From assembly GCF_002198665.1 (NCBI RefSeq), contig NZ_MWLM01000045.1, positions 1-57,815 on the forward strand: 57,815 nucleotides of DNA, read 5' to 3'. The translations under genes were made by a program, and so were the position numbers. This DNA is from Novosphingobium sp. B 225 (lineage in GTDB: Bacteria > Pseudomonadota > Alphaproteobacteria > Sphingomonadales > Sphingomonadaceae). Below the pieces are notes generated by a model. The model worked only from the letters and a program-made list of their open reading frames with translations. It did not search any database and was not told the DNA's origin. This document shows, piece by piece, positions 31,699 through 45,207 of this stretch. Every line of letters starts with the position of its first letter. Position 1 is the stretch's first letter.

Positions 31699-32583
31699 CT
31701 ACCCCACCCGCGCCAGCACCGCTTCGGCCAGCCGCGTGCCAAAGCCTGCATCCTGCAGCGGGTAGAGGTAGGGTTCGATCAGTTCCGCCTCGATCAAGGC
31801 CATCTGCCCGTCGAGCCCGCGCACCATATCGATCCGGGCATAGAGCGGGGCCTGATCAAACGGCAGCATGGCCATCACCGCTTGGGCGCGGGCCAGGTCG
31901 GCACTTTCGGGCTGCACTGCATGTTCGGTCCCGCCGTAGAGTGACTGGATCCGGTAGTCCCCTGCCACCGCGCGCTTCCTCAGCGCGTGGCTGAACCGCC
32001 CGCCAATGAACAGCAGGCTCAATTCGCCTTCGCTCTGGATCGCGGGCAGGAACGGCTGGATCATCGCCGCCGTGCCCATCCGCCAGCCGCTGAGCGCCGG
32101 ATCGCCCCGGACAAAGCTGAACTGCCCGACCGCGCCCGCGCCAACCCGGCGCTTTACCACCAGCCGCTCACAGCCGAACTGATCGAACGCATCCGCGATG
32201 TCCGCCTCGCCCGGATCGTCGTGCCACAGGGTCGGGATTGAAGGCGCGCCGGCCGCGGCCAGATCCTCAAGGTAATGCTTGTCGGCATTCCAGCGCACCA
32301 TTTGCGGCGGATTGCACACGATCACGCCTGCCGCCTCCAGCGCTTCCAGCCGGGCCAGGAATTCGGCCGGGTGATCGGTATAGTCCCAGGCCGTGCCGAG
32401 CAGCGCCAACTGGCATTCGGCGATCGGCTCCAGCGGCCCCCGCCAGTCCAGATCGAGCACTTCAGCCCGTCCCGCGAGTCCCTCGCGCAGCGCCGCGATT
32501 TGCAGGTCATGCTCAAACGCATCGGCGCGGCGGGTGGGCGATCCGGGCAGGGTTTCCTGGCAGGCAAGGAAGGCGAGGCGCAT
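31699..32583 (-). CDS. ATP-grasp family protein
   Basis: The 294-residue protein has a RimK/glutathione-synthetase-like ATP-grasp layout: an N-terminal domain ending VIVCNPPQMVRWNADKHYLEDLAAAG, the ATP-binding strands LVVKRRVGAGAVGQFSF (the small loop lacks the usual Gly-rich STS), MIQPFLPAIQSEGELSLLFIGG (Glu for Mg/ATP) and YARIDMVRGLDGQMALIEAELIEPYLYP (metal Glu/Asp). It should ligate a carboxylate to an amine at ATP cost; neither substrate is known. No neighbouring biosynthetic gene. Frame begins at ATG 32583. Confidence 0.75.
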   Translation of the reverse strand: MRLAFLACQETLPGSPTRRADAFEHDLQIAALREGLAGRAEVLDLDWRGPLEPIAECQLALLGTAWDYTDHPAEFLARLEALEAAGVIVCNPPQMVRWNADKHYLEDLAAAGAPSIPTLWHDDPGEADIADAFDQFGCERLVVKRRVGAGAVGQFSFVRGDPALSGWRMGTAAMIQPFLPAIQSEGELSLLFIGGRFSHALRKRAVAGDYRIQSLYGGTEHAVQPESADLARAQAVMAMLPFDQAPLYARIDMVRGLDGQMALIEAELIEPYLYPLQDAGFGTRLAEAVLARVG

Positions 32584-32606
32584 GGCCGCGCGCTAGCTTG
32601 GTTCTA

Positions 32607-33107
32607 TCATTCGATCAACTGATCCAGCATGCCAAGCCACTGGGCCCTGGCGCGAAGCCAGGTCTGATGGACCTTGCGGGAAAGCGGCTGACTCTCAAAA
32701 GCATCCTTTGCGGTTCGCTGCGCAAACTGGCTGCGAACACCCGCCAGAAACTGCTCACGCTGCGCAACCGGAACCAGGTGGAGATGAACCAACCGGGTCC
32801 TCAAGGGATCAAATCCCAAGCCAGCAGCCCGTTCACAATCCAACAGCCAGCCGTGCAGGGCAGTCACCCCTTGTTCGGTCAGACAGTACGTCTGGCTTGG
32901 GCGCTTTCCGGTCAGGGCGGTTTCCGAATTCAGCAGGCCGCGTGCGGCCATGCGTTTGATCATCGGATAGACTGCCCCGGCCGATCCCGACCAGAATTCG
33001 GATGGCGAACCCGCAAAAGCCTGCGCCACGGCATAGCTGGTGGCCGCTCCGCGCTTGGCAATCTCGGCGAGAGCCGCCCCTTCAAGATCGGTAAGTCGGT
33101 TGGCCAT
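32607..33107 (-). CDS. PadR-family transcriptional regulator
   Basis: 166 residues from ATG 33107; the longer frame from 33251 crosses the operator and is unlikely. An N-terminal winged helix (LTDLEGAALAEIAKRGAATSYAVAQAFAGSP, then GAVYPMIKRMAARGLLNSET, and CLTEQGVTALHGWL) fits PadR. The helical C-terminal dimerisation region is longer than the smallest PadR class. It is divergent from an aspartyl protease gene across a palindrome (33143-33165), so it probably represses its own and the protease promoter. Effector unknown. Confidence 0.83.
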   Translation of the reverse strand: MANRLTDLEGAALAEIAKRGAATSYAVAQAFAGSPSEFWSGSAGAVYPMIKRMAARGLLNSETALTGKRPSQTYCLTEQGVTALHGWLLDCERAAGLGFDPLRTRLVHLHLVPVAQREQFLAGVRSQFAQRTAKDAFESQPLSRKVHQTWLRARAQWLGMLDQLIE

Positions 33108-33142
33108 GACAGGACCTTGACGAATGTCACCGCATTGGTCAA

Positions 33143-33165
33143 GTATATTGCGAATCGTAATATAC
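33143..33165. promoter_or_regulatory. Palindromic operator between padR and the aspartyl protease gene
   Basis: GTATATT-GCGAATCGT-AATATAC, a perfect 7 bp inverted repeat with 9 bp spacer. It lies 11 nt before the protease ATG and 36 nt before the padR ATG. The AT-rich arms stand out against a GC-rich background. It probably binds PadR; the arms resemble PadR-family half-sites only loosely. Confidence 0.65.
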
Positions 33166-33175
33166 GGAGACGAAG

Positions 33176-34147
33176 ATGAAAGCTGTCCTTGGGGTACTTT
33201 TGGCCGCCGCGCTCGGGATCGGCGCCAATGGAGCAGAGCTTGCGAAGCCAATCCAGGGCCCGTCTGACGGCGGTTCGGCGGGTGCCGCCGTTGGCGCGCC
33301 CGCCGCGCCCGGCGACATGCCGATGGATATTTCGACCGGACGGCCCCGGATTGTGGCCAGCGTCAACGGCCGTCCAGCCGAGGTTGTGGAATTTGATACC
33401 GGATCGACGGGTGCGGTGGTCCAGCGCGCCTATGTCGATAAACACAAGCTGCCGATCACAGGCGAAGTGGCGTTGCGCAGCCCATTCGAAAATACGCCGC
33501 CCATGATGGCCAAGACGGTGCGAATTGACAGCATTGTGGTGGGCGGCATCACGTTGCGAAACGTCCGTGCGGTGGTGTTGGAAGACAAGGGCTTTGTGGG
33601 TGCCGACGCGCCCCTGATCATCGGGCCGGATGAGTTTCCCCGCCATGTCATCACTCTGGATTACCCCGCCAGCAGGTTCAGTCTGACCGCCGCAAGACCC
33701 GTTGGAAAAGCCGGATGGCAGCGGCGCAAGCCCGGTAGTCAGCTGGAAACCAGCATCGAGGTGCAAGGCCAGCGGATTGCCCTGCTGATCGATAGTGGCA
33801 ATCCCGGGGTGTTGATGCTGCCAAAGTCGGTTGCGGACCGGATCGATCCCGCCATGAAGCTGATCCCGGTTGGCGCAATCCGCACGGTTGATCGCGAGAT
33901 TCCAATCCTGATCGGCAACCTCAATCGCGATGCCAGACTGGCGTCCGTTGCGGCAAGATTGGGCCATACCATCTTTGCTGAAGTGCCGTTCGCCAATTTG
34001 GGATCACAGGGGCTCTTGCCGTTCCGGCTGACGATCGACAATCCCCGGCGGCGTTGGCGGCTGGATCACCTTGGCGCAGGCCCGGTCATGCTGGACAGCG
34101 CGCCGCGTCGCCAGCCAGATCCTGCGCCGACTGGCAACAGGTCCTGA
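33176..34147 (+). CDS. Secreted two-lobed retropepsin-like aspartyl protease
   Basis: The 323-residue protein has a signal peptide (about 1-20), then a Pro/Gly-rich linker. Two pepsin-type active-site motifs are present: EFDTGSTG with Asp74 and LLIDSGNPG with Asp206, about 130 residues apart, each followed by a hydrophobic-Gly segment (AVVLEDKG and PILIGNLN). The two-lobed design gives an intact aspartyl dyad within one chain, unlike single-lobe retropepsins that dimerise. It is likely periplasmic. Its promoter is shared with padR through the palindrome at 33143-33165. Possible target of an envelope-stress response; substrates unknown. Confidence 0.8.
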   Translation: MKAVLGVLLAAALGIGANGAELAKPIQGPSDGGSAGAAVGAPAAPGDMPMDISTGRPRIVASVNGRPAEVVEFDTGSTGAVVQRAYVDKHKLPITGEVALRSPFENTPPMMAKTVRIDSIVVGGITLRNVRAVVLEDKGFVGADAPLIIGPDEFPRHVITLDYPASRFSLTAARPVGKAGWQRRKPGSQLETSIEVQGQRIALLIDSGNPGVLMLPKSVADRIDPAMKLIPVGAIRTVDREIPILIGNLNRDARLASVAARLGHTIFAEVPFANLGSQGLLPFRLTIDNPRRRWRLDHLGAGPVMLDSAPRRQPDPAPTGNRS

Positions 34148-34305
34148 TCCCGGATCAGGCTTCGAATGGGCGATCGGGCCACTGGGTGACGGCTTGGTGT
34201 GGCAATTCGCTGACTCCCAATAGCACCAGATCACCCGTTGACGCAGCCTGCCCTGCAAACCCGGGGCCTTGAGCAAGACCGCGCGCCGTGGTCTAATCGC
34301 AGGCC

Positions 34306-34719
34306 ATGGTCCGGCTGATCCTGATCTATGGCGGCGCGCTGGCAGCGCTGGCCTTGTTGGTGGAATGGATGGACTTCCGCCATCAAAGCCGCGCCTGGTC
34401 GACCTCGCTTTATGTGCTGTGCGTCGCGCTGCTGTTTGCGGGGCTGGGGATCTGGCTCGGCAATCGGCTTACCCCGCGCGCCCGCACTGGCCCGTTCCAG
34501 CGCAACCGGGCCGCGCTGACCAGTCTTGGGATCAGCCCGCGCGAATGCGACGTGCTTGATCTGTTGGCTGCGGGGCATTCGAACAAAGTGATCGCGCGGC
34601 GGCTGGCGATTTCGCCCAACACGGTGAAGACGCATCTGGCGCGGCTGTTCGAAAAGCTGGAGGCGCAAAGCCGCACTCAGGCGATCGCCAAGGCGCGCAG
34701 TCTGGATCTGGTGCCGTAA
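34306..34719 (+). CDS. LuxR-type HTH regulator with two N-terminal membrane helices
   Basis: A 137-residue protein. Two transmembrane helices (about 5-21 and 33-51, LILIYGGALAALALLV and LYVLCVALLFAGLGIWL) precede the LuxR HTH (72-135): LGISPRECDVLDLLAAGHSNKVIARRLAISPNTVKTHLARLFEKLEAQSRTQAI. There is no receiver or sensory domain, so the membrane part is presumably the sensor or the anchor. It lies 94 nt upstream of a DUF4199 membrane gene, which also begins with an LILVYGSIGGAILLAN-type helix. The two probably work together. Confidence 0.83.
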   Translation: MVRLILIYGGALAALALLVEWMDFRHQSRAWSTSLYVLCVALLFAGLGIWLGNRLTPRARTGPFQRNRAALTSLGISPRECDVLDLLAAGHSNKVIARRLAISPNTVKTHLARLFEKLEAQSRTQAIAKARSLDLVP

Positions 34720-34813
34720 AAATGGCCGATTTGCCGCCAGTCACCCTTCTGGGCGATACATCCGGGCCTGCCAGTGCGATAGCTGGACGGTCCTCAATTA
34801 GGGAGGACTGAAC

Positions 34814-35341
34814 ATGCAACGGCTGATTCTGGTTTACGGTTCGATTGGCGGCGCGATCCTGCTCGCCAATCTGGCCTTTGTGATCCTGTCCGGGGTCGAA
34901 GGTGGCGCGCTGGGCATGGCGCTGGGCTATCTGTCGATGCTGATCGCGCTCAGTCTGGTGTTCGTGGGTGTGCGCAAAGTGCGTGATGAGCAGCGCGGCG
35001 GGGTGATCCGGTTCTGGCCCGCTTTGGGCGTGGGCATGGCCATCGCGGCGGTTGCCTGCCTGTTTTATGTGCTGGGCTGGGAAGCCTACATGTGGGCCAC
35101 CGACTATCGCTTCATGGCCGAATATATGGCCAGCGCGCTGGCGCAAAAGCAGGCCAGCGGGGCCAGCGCGGCGGATCTGACGGCGTTCAAGGCCGAAATG
35201 GATGCCTTCGCCGCGATGTATGCCAATCCGCTGCTGCGGATGCTGATCACACTCAGCGAAATCGCCCCGATCGCGCTGCTGGTGCCGCTGATTTCAGCCA
35301 TGCTGCTGCGCAATCCGCGGTTTTTGCCGGCGAAGGTCTGA
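34814..35341 (+). CDS. DUF4199 membrane protein
   Basis: The 175-residue protein has four transmembrane helices: LILVYGSIGGAILLANLAF, ALGYLSMLIALSLVFVGVRKVRD, FWPALGVGMAIAAVACLFYV and the final IAPIALLVPLISAMLLRNP. This matches DUF4199, whose members often sit beside membrane-tethered LuxR regulators in Sphingomonadales and Bacteroidota. No enzymatic motif is seen. Start ATG 34814 is preceded by AGGGAGGA. Likely a membrane sensor or the controlled target of the LuxR protein. Confidence 0.82.
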   Translation: MQRLILVYGSIGGAILLANLAFVILSGVEGGALGMALGYLSMLIALSLVFVGVRKVRDEQRGGVIRFWPALGVGMAIAAVACLFYVLGWEAYMWATDYRFMAEYMASALAQKQASGASAADLTAFKAEMDAFAAMYANPLLRMLITLSEIAPIALLVPLISAMLLRNPRFLPAKV

Positions 35342-35670
35342 AAACTCGCCGCTGATGCTGAGCTTGTGTCGCGCAAGAGGTGACTGAACCGGCAAGAGTG
35401 CCTGGGTAAACGGGCCGTTCGACAAGCTCTGGCTGTGTGGATCGGGTTCAGATGGGGCAGCCTGCGAAGCGGGCGCGCCACGCCTTGTAGTTCGGGGTTT
35501 GGAACCCCATATCGGACGTTCTCCATTCAAGCGCCCCTGCTGTTGTCAGTAAGTCTGTCGCGTTTGAATCTTCGCTCCAATCGTGATGCATTGACGGGTC
35601 TTCACGCGGGTGATCCGGGCTTTGCCCCTGCGCGCGCGACGCGACGGGGAAACCCAAGGAATCCTGCCTG
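35342..35670. other. Intergenic region before GT14 gene; possible 47-codon minus-strand ORF
   Basis: In this 329 bp gap a TTCGACAAGCTC token at 35418-35429 resembles the repeat unit at 49746-49815. A short minus-strand frame 35448-35591 (MHHDWSEDSNATDLLTTAG... to AGCPI) reads as a 47-residue peptide, Trp/Arg-rich at its end. I see no strong ribosome site, and regard it as doubtful. Nothing else is recognised. Confidence 0.3.
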
Positions 35671-36591
35671 ATGATCGCCTATTTCCTGTTGGTCCATCGC
35701 TTTCCCGAACAGTTCAAACGGATGTTCAAGGCGATCCATGCGCCGGGCAATCGCTATCTCGTCCATATCGACAAGAGTTCGGGCAAAGCGCTGGCGGCGG
35801 ATATCGCGGAGTTCCTGAAATCCTATCCCGAAGCCGAGATTTTGCCCTCCCGACGTGCGTTGTGGGGTGGTTTCAGTCTGGTCGATGCCGAATTGCGGGG
35901 AATGCAGCATTTGCTCGACGGCAGCACCGAATGGCAGCATTACATCAATCTCAGCGGCCAGGATTTTCCGTTGAAATCTCAAGGCTATATTCGCGATTTC
36001 CTGGCCGCCCATCCGGGCACGCAGTTCATCCGCTACGCCGATCAGTTGCTGGTGCGGCCCGATACGATGAACCGGGTGCAAAGCGTGTTTCTGGAACTGT
36101 TCGGGAAGATCTGGCGGACCGGCATCCGCCGCAAGCTTCCCGCCGGGATGACCCCTTACATTGGCACCCAATGGAAGGTCGTCAGCCGGGCATTTTGCGA
36201 ACACGTTTGCAGCGATCCGTCGGTTGCGCGGATCAAGCGGTTCTATCGCCGCAGCCTGATCGCCGACGAAGGATTTTTCCAGACCGCCTTGATGAACACA
36301 TTCCCGCGCGGCCCAGTGGTCAATGATGACATGCGATTGATCGATTGGGTTCCCGACGGCCTGATCAAGTTGCGTCCACGCACCTTTGTCAGCCGCGATG
36401 CTTCCGAATTGACGCTCAGCAACGATCTGTTCGCGCGCAAGTTCGATTGTCAGGAGGATTCGGCGATTTTCGATGTGCTGGAACGTCACCTGACCACACG
36501 CCGGGCAAGCACCTATGTCGCAGCGCCGGCCCGGGCCCGGCCTGCGCCGCGCCCGCACCCACAGGCTCGCGGGTTGGCCGTGCCGGTCTGA
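35671..36591 (+). CDS. GT14 beta-1,6-N-acetylglucosaminyltransferase-like protein
   Basis: 306 residues. The core of Core-2/I-branching (GT14) enzymes is visible: IAYFLLVHRFPEQFKRMFKAI, YLVHIDKSSGKAL, WGGFSLVDAELRGMQHLL, HYINLSGQDFPLKS (the conserved SGxDxPL), GTQWKVVSRAFCEHV (QWxxLxR), and LIADEGFFQTALMNT (the catalytic-base Glu). It is probably a surface-glycan transferase of the bacterial GT14 type. No adjacent glycan operon. Ends 40 nt before a palindromic terminator that also serves gltD. Confidence 0.87.
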   Translation: MIAYFLLVHRFPEQFKRMFKAIHAPGNRYLVHIDKSSGKALAADIAEFLKSYPEAEILPSRRALWGGFSLVDAELRGMQHLLDGSTEWQHYINLSGQDFPLKSQGYIRDFLAAHPGTQFIRYADQLLVRPDTMNRVQSVFLELFGKIWRTGIRRKLPAGMTPYIGTQWKVVSRAFCEHVCSDPSVARIKRFYRRSLIADEGFFQTALMNTFPRGPVVNDDMRLIDWVPDGLIKLRPRTFVSRDASELTLSNDLFARKFDCQEDSAIFDVLERHLTTRRASTYVAAPARARPAPRPHPQARGLAVPV

Positions 36592-36630
36592 TTCTGGCCA
36601 AGGCGGCGCCGGGCCGTCTGGCAGTTGCAA

Positions 36631-36662
36631 ACAGGGCGCCTCCCTTGCGGAAGGCACCCTGT
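36631..36662. terminator. Bidirectional terminator between GT14 gene and gltD
   Basis: ACAGGGCGCCT (36631-36641) and AGGCACCCTGT (36652-36662) form an 11 bp stem with one mismatch that becomes a G-U wobble in the minus-strand RNA; loop 10 nt. On the minus strand TTTGC follows. It ends gltB-gltD and perhaps the GT14 gene. Confidence 0.65.
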
Positions 36663-36687
36663 CTGGTTTCACTCGCTGTGAAAAGGA

Positions 36688-38124
36688 TCAGCGTGGCAGG
36701 TCGGTCTGGCCCATCAGCATCTGGTCAACCGCGCGGGCGGCCTGGCGGCCTTCGCGGATCGCCCAGACCACGAGGCTTTGCCCCCGGCGCATGTCACCGC
36801 AGGCAAAGATCTTGGGATCGCTGGTCTGATAGCTGAAGGTATCGGCGAACACGTTGCCGCGCGCGTCGAGCTCGACCCCGGCCTGATCGATCAGACCCTG
36901 CTTGCGCGGACCAAGGAAGCCCATGGCGAGGAAGATCAGGTCGGCCTTGAGCGTGAATTCGCTGCCGGCCACTTCCTGCAGCTTGCCGCCCACCCATTCG
37001 ACGCGGACGCATTCCAGGCCGGTCACCTGATTGCCTTCGCCGACGACGCGCTTGGTCAGGATCGCCCAGTCACGCTCGCAGCCTTCTTCGTGGCTGGAAC
37101 TGGTGCGCAGCTTCATTGGCCAGTTCGGCCAGGTCAGCGCCTTGTCTTCCTTTTCCGGGGGCTTGGGCATGATCTCGATCTGGGTGACCGAGGCCGCGCC
37201 CTGACGGATCGAGGTGCCGACGCAGTCAGAGCCGGTATCGCCGCCGCCGATTACCACCACATGCTTGCCAGTGGCGACCAAGGTGCCGCGCGGTGCGGCG
37301 CGCAGTTCATCGTCGCCCGCATTGCGCTTGTTCTGCTGGGTCAGGAATTCCATCGCAAAGCGCACGCCGGGCAGTTCCCAGCCCGGAATGTCCAGCGCGC
37401 GCGGGTCTTCCGCCCCGCCCGACAGGACGATCGCATCGAAGTTTTCCTTGAGCGAATTGACCGAGATCGCCACGCCCACTTCGGTCGAGGTGCGGAATTC
37501 GACGCCTTCGGCCAGCATCTGCACCATGCGGCGCTGGATCAGGTGCTTTTCCAGCTTGAAGTCAGGAATGCCGTACCGCAGCAGCCCACCGACGCGGTCG
37601 TTCTTTTCGAACAGGGTCACCGAATGGCCCGCGCGCGCCAGTTGCTGCGCGGCGGCCAGCCCGGCCGGGCCCGATCCGACCACGGCGACTGACTTGCCGG
37701 TGCGGTGTGCGGGCACCTGCGGCACGATCCAGCCCTGTTCCCAGCCCTTGTCGACGATCGCGCATTCGATGCTCTTGATCGTGACCGGCTGGTCCTGGAT
37801 GTTCAGCGTGCAGCTCGCCTCGCACGGGGCGGGGCAGATGCGGCCGGTGAATTCGGGGAAGTTGTTGGTGCTGTGCAGCACTTCCAGTGCGTTCTGCCAG
37901 TCCCCTTCATAGACCAGGTGGTTCCAGTCGGGGATGATATTGTTCACCGGGCAGCCGTTGTGGCAGTACGGGATCCCGCAATTCATGCAGCGACTTGCCT
38001 GCGCCGTGAGGTCTTCTTCCTTGTGGGGAACGACGAACTCGTTGTAATTCTTCACCCGTTCGCCAGCATCCGCATAGGTGCGGTCCTTGCGGTCAAGCTC
38101 GAGAAAGCCGGTTTCCTTGCCCAT
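36688..38124 (-). CDS. gltD: Glutamate synthase (NADPH) small subunit
   Basis: A 478-residue protein. The N-terminal Cys-rich segment ([17 protein letters not shown] and CPAPCEASC) binds 4Fe-4S clusters. The dinucleotide-binding region has [22 protein letters not shown] (FAD) and [16 protein letters not shown] (NADPH), and [18 protein letters not shown] near the end. It feeds electrons from NADPH to GltB for glutamine-dependent glutamate synthesis. It starts 11 nt after the gltB stop, so gltB-gltD is one operon read leftwards. Confidence 0.96.
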   Translation of the reverse strand: MGKETGFLELDRKDRTYADAGERVKNYNEFVVPHKEEDLTAQASRCMNCGIPYCHNGCPVNNIIPDWNHLVYEGDWQNALEVLHSTNNFPEFTGRICPAPCEASCTLNIQDQPVTIKSIECAIVDKGWEQGWIVPQVPAHRTGKSVAVVGSGPAGLAAAQQLARAGHSVTLFEKNDRVGGLLRYGIPDFKLEKHLIQRRMVQMLAEGVEFRTSTEVGVAISVNSLKENFDAIVLSGGAEDPRALDIPGWELPGVRFAMEFLTQQNKRNAGDDELRAAPRGTLVATGKHVVVIGGGDTGSDCVGTSIRQGAASVTQIEIMPKPPEKEDKALTWPNWPMKLRTSSSHEEGCERDWAILTKRVVGEGNQVTGLECVRVEWVGGKLQEVAGSEFTLKADLIFLAMGFLGPRKQGLIDQAGVELDARGNVFADTFSYQTSDPKIFACGDMRRGQSLVVWAIREGRQAARAVDQMLMGQTDLPR

Positions 38125-38135
38125 AGTCCTAACCC

Positions 38136-42776
<4,641 letters not shown>

Positions 42777-42946
42777 CGATGTACCATCCTGTTCATGCCG
42801 CCGAGCGTCACGATTCTCCGCGCAACCGCGCGTGAATCGCTGATTTCCGGCAATTAAGCGCAATCCACCCCGCCACCAAAAGCAGCGAAAGTTGCGCCAT
42901 GGTTCCCCATGACGACACGATACTGTTTTTGCAACTGCGAAAAGGA

Positions 42947-42980
42947 CAAGAACCGCTTGGGTCGGCCCAAGCGGTTCTTG
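42947..42980 (-). terminator. Hairpin terminator downstream of the Ala/Pro-rich gene
   Basis: CAAGAACCGCTTGGG (42947-42961), loop TCGG, CCCAAGCGGTTCTTG (42966-42980): a perfect 15 bp stem. Read on the minus strand it is followed by TCCTTTTCG. It lies 30 nt beyond the end of the 43010-45178 gene and 170 nt before gltB, so it separates the two transcripts. Confidence 0.75.
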
Positions 42981-43009
42981 AATAGGATTTCAGGACGGAT
43001 TGAAGGCGG

Positions 43010-45178
43010 TCAGGCCGCGCCGCTCATCCGCTGCAGGTTGGCCAGCGCCGCGCGCAGGGCCTGATCGGCCTCGGCCGGATCGGTGCTCGATTGCATGGCC
43101 TGGCCTGCGATCGGTCCACCCTGTCCGGCGGCGCTGGGCGCATCGAAGCGCCGGAACGGCACTGTATCTGCTTCGGCCAGACTGGCGGCAAATGGTGCGG
43201 GCGGCGCCAGCGGGGCCTGGCCAGGGAAAATCACCACTGGTTCGACAGCCTGACTTTCGGCCTCGGGTTCCTCGATCCGCACGAACTGCGAGCGCGCTGA
43301 AAGCGGCTGGCCGATATCGAGCAGCGAGGCATAGCTCTCTTCCTCGGCTACCTCGACTTCAACAGCGGCGGGTTCCTCTTCGGCTACCGGCGACGCGAAC
43401 GGCGCGGCAGGGGCCGCGAAGGAAGCGGGCGCAGTGAAGGGGGCAGGCTGGGCCGGCAGCAATGCCGAAGGCGCTTCGGGTGCTGCGGCGGCGAATGGCG
43501 CAGGCGGGGCCTCTGCCGAAGCCGGAGCGGTTACCGGCATGGCGATATGGCGCGGCGGCAACAAGCTGGCGAGCATGTCGTCATCGTCATCGCTCATCGC
43601 TTCGAGATTGAGCGGGCGCAGCGAGGCGGGCATCGGCAGCGGGGCCGGGGTGATCACGGCGGCAGGATCAGGCGCGGCATGGACCGGTGCCGGGTTCAGC
43701 AACGAGATAGCATCCGCGATCGGGGCGGCTGCAACCGGTGCTGGTGCGGCAAATGGTGCAAGCACAGGCTCTGGCGGCGCGGCAAACGCCTGCGGTGCGG
43801 CGAAAGCGGGGGGTGCAGCGACGACCGGCTCTGCCTCGGCAACGACAGGTACGGTTGCCTGTTCAGCCGAACCGGCTTCACCCGAGCGTGCGGCGCGGCG
43901 GCGCTGCATCGACTGCTGCAGGCGAGTAGCCAGGTCAGTCATGCCCAGCCCGGTCACGGACGGCAGCGGGTCGGCCGGTGCAATTACCGGTGCCGGAGCA
44001 GGCTCAACCAGAGCAGGCGCGGCGGCAACCGGTTCGGGCGCGGCCGGGGGGGCAAAGCTCTGGTGAACTTGCGCGGCCGGCATTGCGGGCGGCAGTTCGG
44101 CATCCGCGTCGCTGGTCATGCGGCCGTTGAACAGCGGTTCGGCTGCCTCGGTTTCAAAGACAGAAGTCTTGAACCCGGCAGCGCGGACGAATTCCGGGTC
44201 AATATGATCACCATCGATCGGCATGCCAAAGATCTGGCGTGCCGAGGCCGGTTCGGCCGGCTGGAATTCGGGGGCAGCTGCAACCGGCGGCGGCGCAGCG
44301 GCGACGGGCGCGGCGAATGCCGGAACCGGTTCTGCCGGAGCGGCAAAGCTGGGCATGGCGGGAGCTGGTGCGGCTGGCGCAGGCATGGCAAAAGGCGGTA
44401 CGGCGGGTTTCGGCGCAAACGGCGCTTCAGTGACTGGCGCATCAGCTTCGGGCAGCGGCTGGAACAGCTGGCGAGCATCGGCCTGGGCGTGGATCGGCTG
44501 ACCGAACGGTGCGGCGGGGGCCGGGGCCGGTTCGGCATAAGCGCCCAGATCGAGCGGGGCATGTGCCGCTTCGGCAGATTCGATCGGAGCATATTCGGCC
44601 AGTTCGATCCCGGCGATGTCCAGCACCTGCGGTGCGCCGCCCGGCAAGGGGGCCATTTCATGGGGCACGAATTCCGGCTCCTCTTGTTCGATTGCCAGCG
44701 CGCCTCGGCGGCGTCCGGCCAGCACTCCGCCACTTTCGGCATCGGGGCCGATTTCATCGTGGACCGATAGCGGTGCGGCATGGCCGCTGCGGCTGGCATA
44801 GCCCGATGCAGCGGCATCGCCGCTGCGCACGCCGCGCTTGCGTTGGCGCTGTTCAACCTTGGGGCGGGCGCTCCGGCGAGCGATCATCACGCCCAGCACG
44901 GCACCGATGGCTGCCAGAACCAGCGCAATCAGCATCCGCGCCGTAATGCCAAGCGGCGGAGCGGCGGCAGGAACGATCAGATCGATCCGGCTCTTCATCA
45001 CCAGCGATTCGATCAGACTGGGGCGTACGGCCAGGCTTCCCAGCCCGAACAGCGCCCCGAACCACAGCGCAACCACAGCTGGAAACAGCTGGTGGCTGGT
45101 GATCGGCTTGCTGGCCTGCGGCTTGCCTTTGGGCGCGCTGCGCTTGTGCTGCTTTGCCACTCTTGAATACCCCGTCAT
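43010..45178 (-). CDS. Large Ala/Pro-rich disordered protein with two membrane helices
   Basis: A 722-residue protein. N-terminus is basic (KQHKRSAPKGKPQASK). Two hydrophobic helices follow: about 30-50 (LFPAVVALWFGALFGLGSLA) and 80-102 (MLIALVLAAIGAVLGVMIARRS). An Arg-rich patch (RPKVEQRQRKRG) precedes some 600 residues dominated by Ala/Pro in FAAP-like tracts. Short conserved-looking islands occur: GGAPQVLDIAGIELAEY, ARQIFGMPIDGDHIDPEFV, MTDLATRLQQSMQRRRAAR and a C-terminal helix DPAEADQALRAALANLQRM. No catalytic motif. Most likely a membrane-anchored scaffold; family not recognised. Confidence 0.7.
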   Translation of the reverse strand: MTGYSRVAKQHKRSAPKGKPQASKPITSHQLFPAVVALWFGALFGLGSLAVRPSLIESLVMKSRIDLIVPAAAPPLGITARMLIALVLAAIGAVLGVMIARRSARPKVEQRQRKRGVRSGDAAASGYASRSGHAAPLSVHDEIGPDAESGGVLAGRRRGALAIEQEEPEFVPHEMAPLPGGAPQVLDIAGIELAEYAPIESAEAAHAPLDLGAYAEPAPAPAAPFGQPIHAQADARQLFQPLPEADAPVTEAPFAPKPAVPPFAMPAPAAPAPAMPSFAAPAEPVPAFAAPVAAAPPPVAAAPEFQPAEPASARQIFGMPIDGDHIDPEFVRAAGFKTSVFETEAAEPLFNGRMTSDADAELPPAMPAAQVHQSFAPPAAPEPVAAAPALVEPAPAPVIAPADPLPSVTGLGMTDLATRLQQSMQRRRAARSGEAGSAEQATVPVVAEAEPVVAAPPAFAAPQAFAAPPEPVLAPFAAPAPVAAAPIADAISLLNPAPVHAAPDPAAVITPAPLPMPASLRPLNLEAMSDDDDDMLASLLPPRHIAMPVTAPASAEAPPAPFAAAAPEAPSALLPAQPAPFTAPASFAAPAAPFASPVAEEEPAAVEVEVAEEESYASLLDIGQPLSARSQFVRIEEPEAESQAVEPVVIFPGQAPLAPPAPFAASLAEADTVPFRRFDAPSAAGQGGPIAGQAMQSSTDPAEADQALRAALANLQRMSGAA

Positions 45179-45207
45179 TTCAATCCTGGCTGCCGGTTCC
45201 GCCGTAG

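Noticed and set aside
43547..44770. 407-codon plus-strand frame rich in Gly/Arg/Cys opposite the Ala/Pro-rich gene
   Set aside because: Antisense shadow of Ala/Pro codons; no start signal, composition meaningless.
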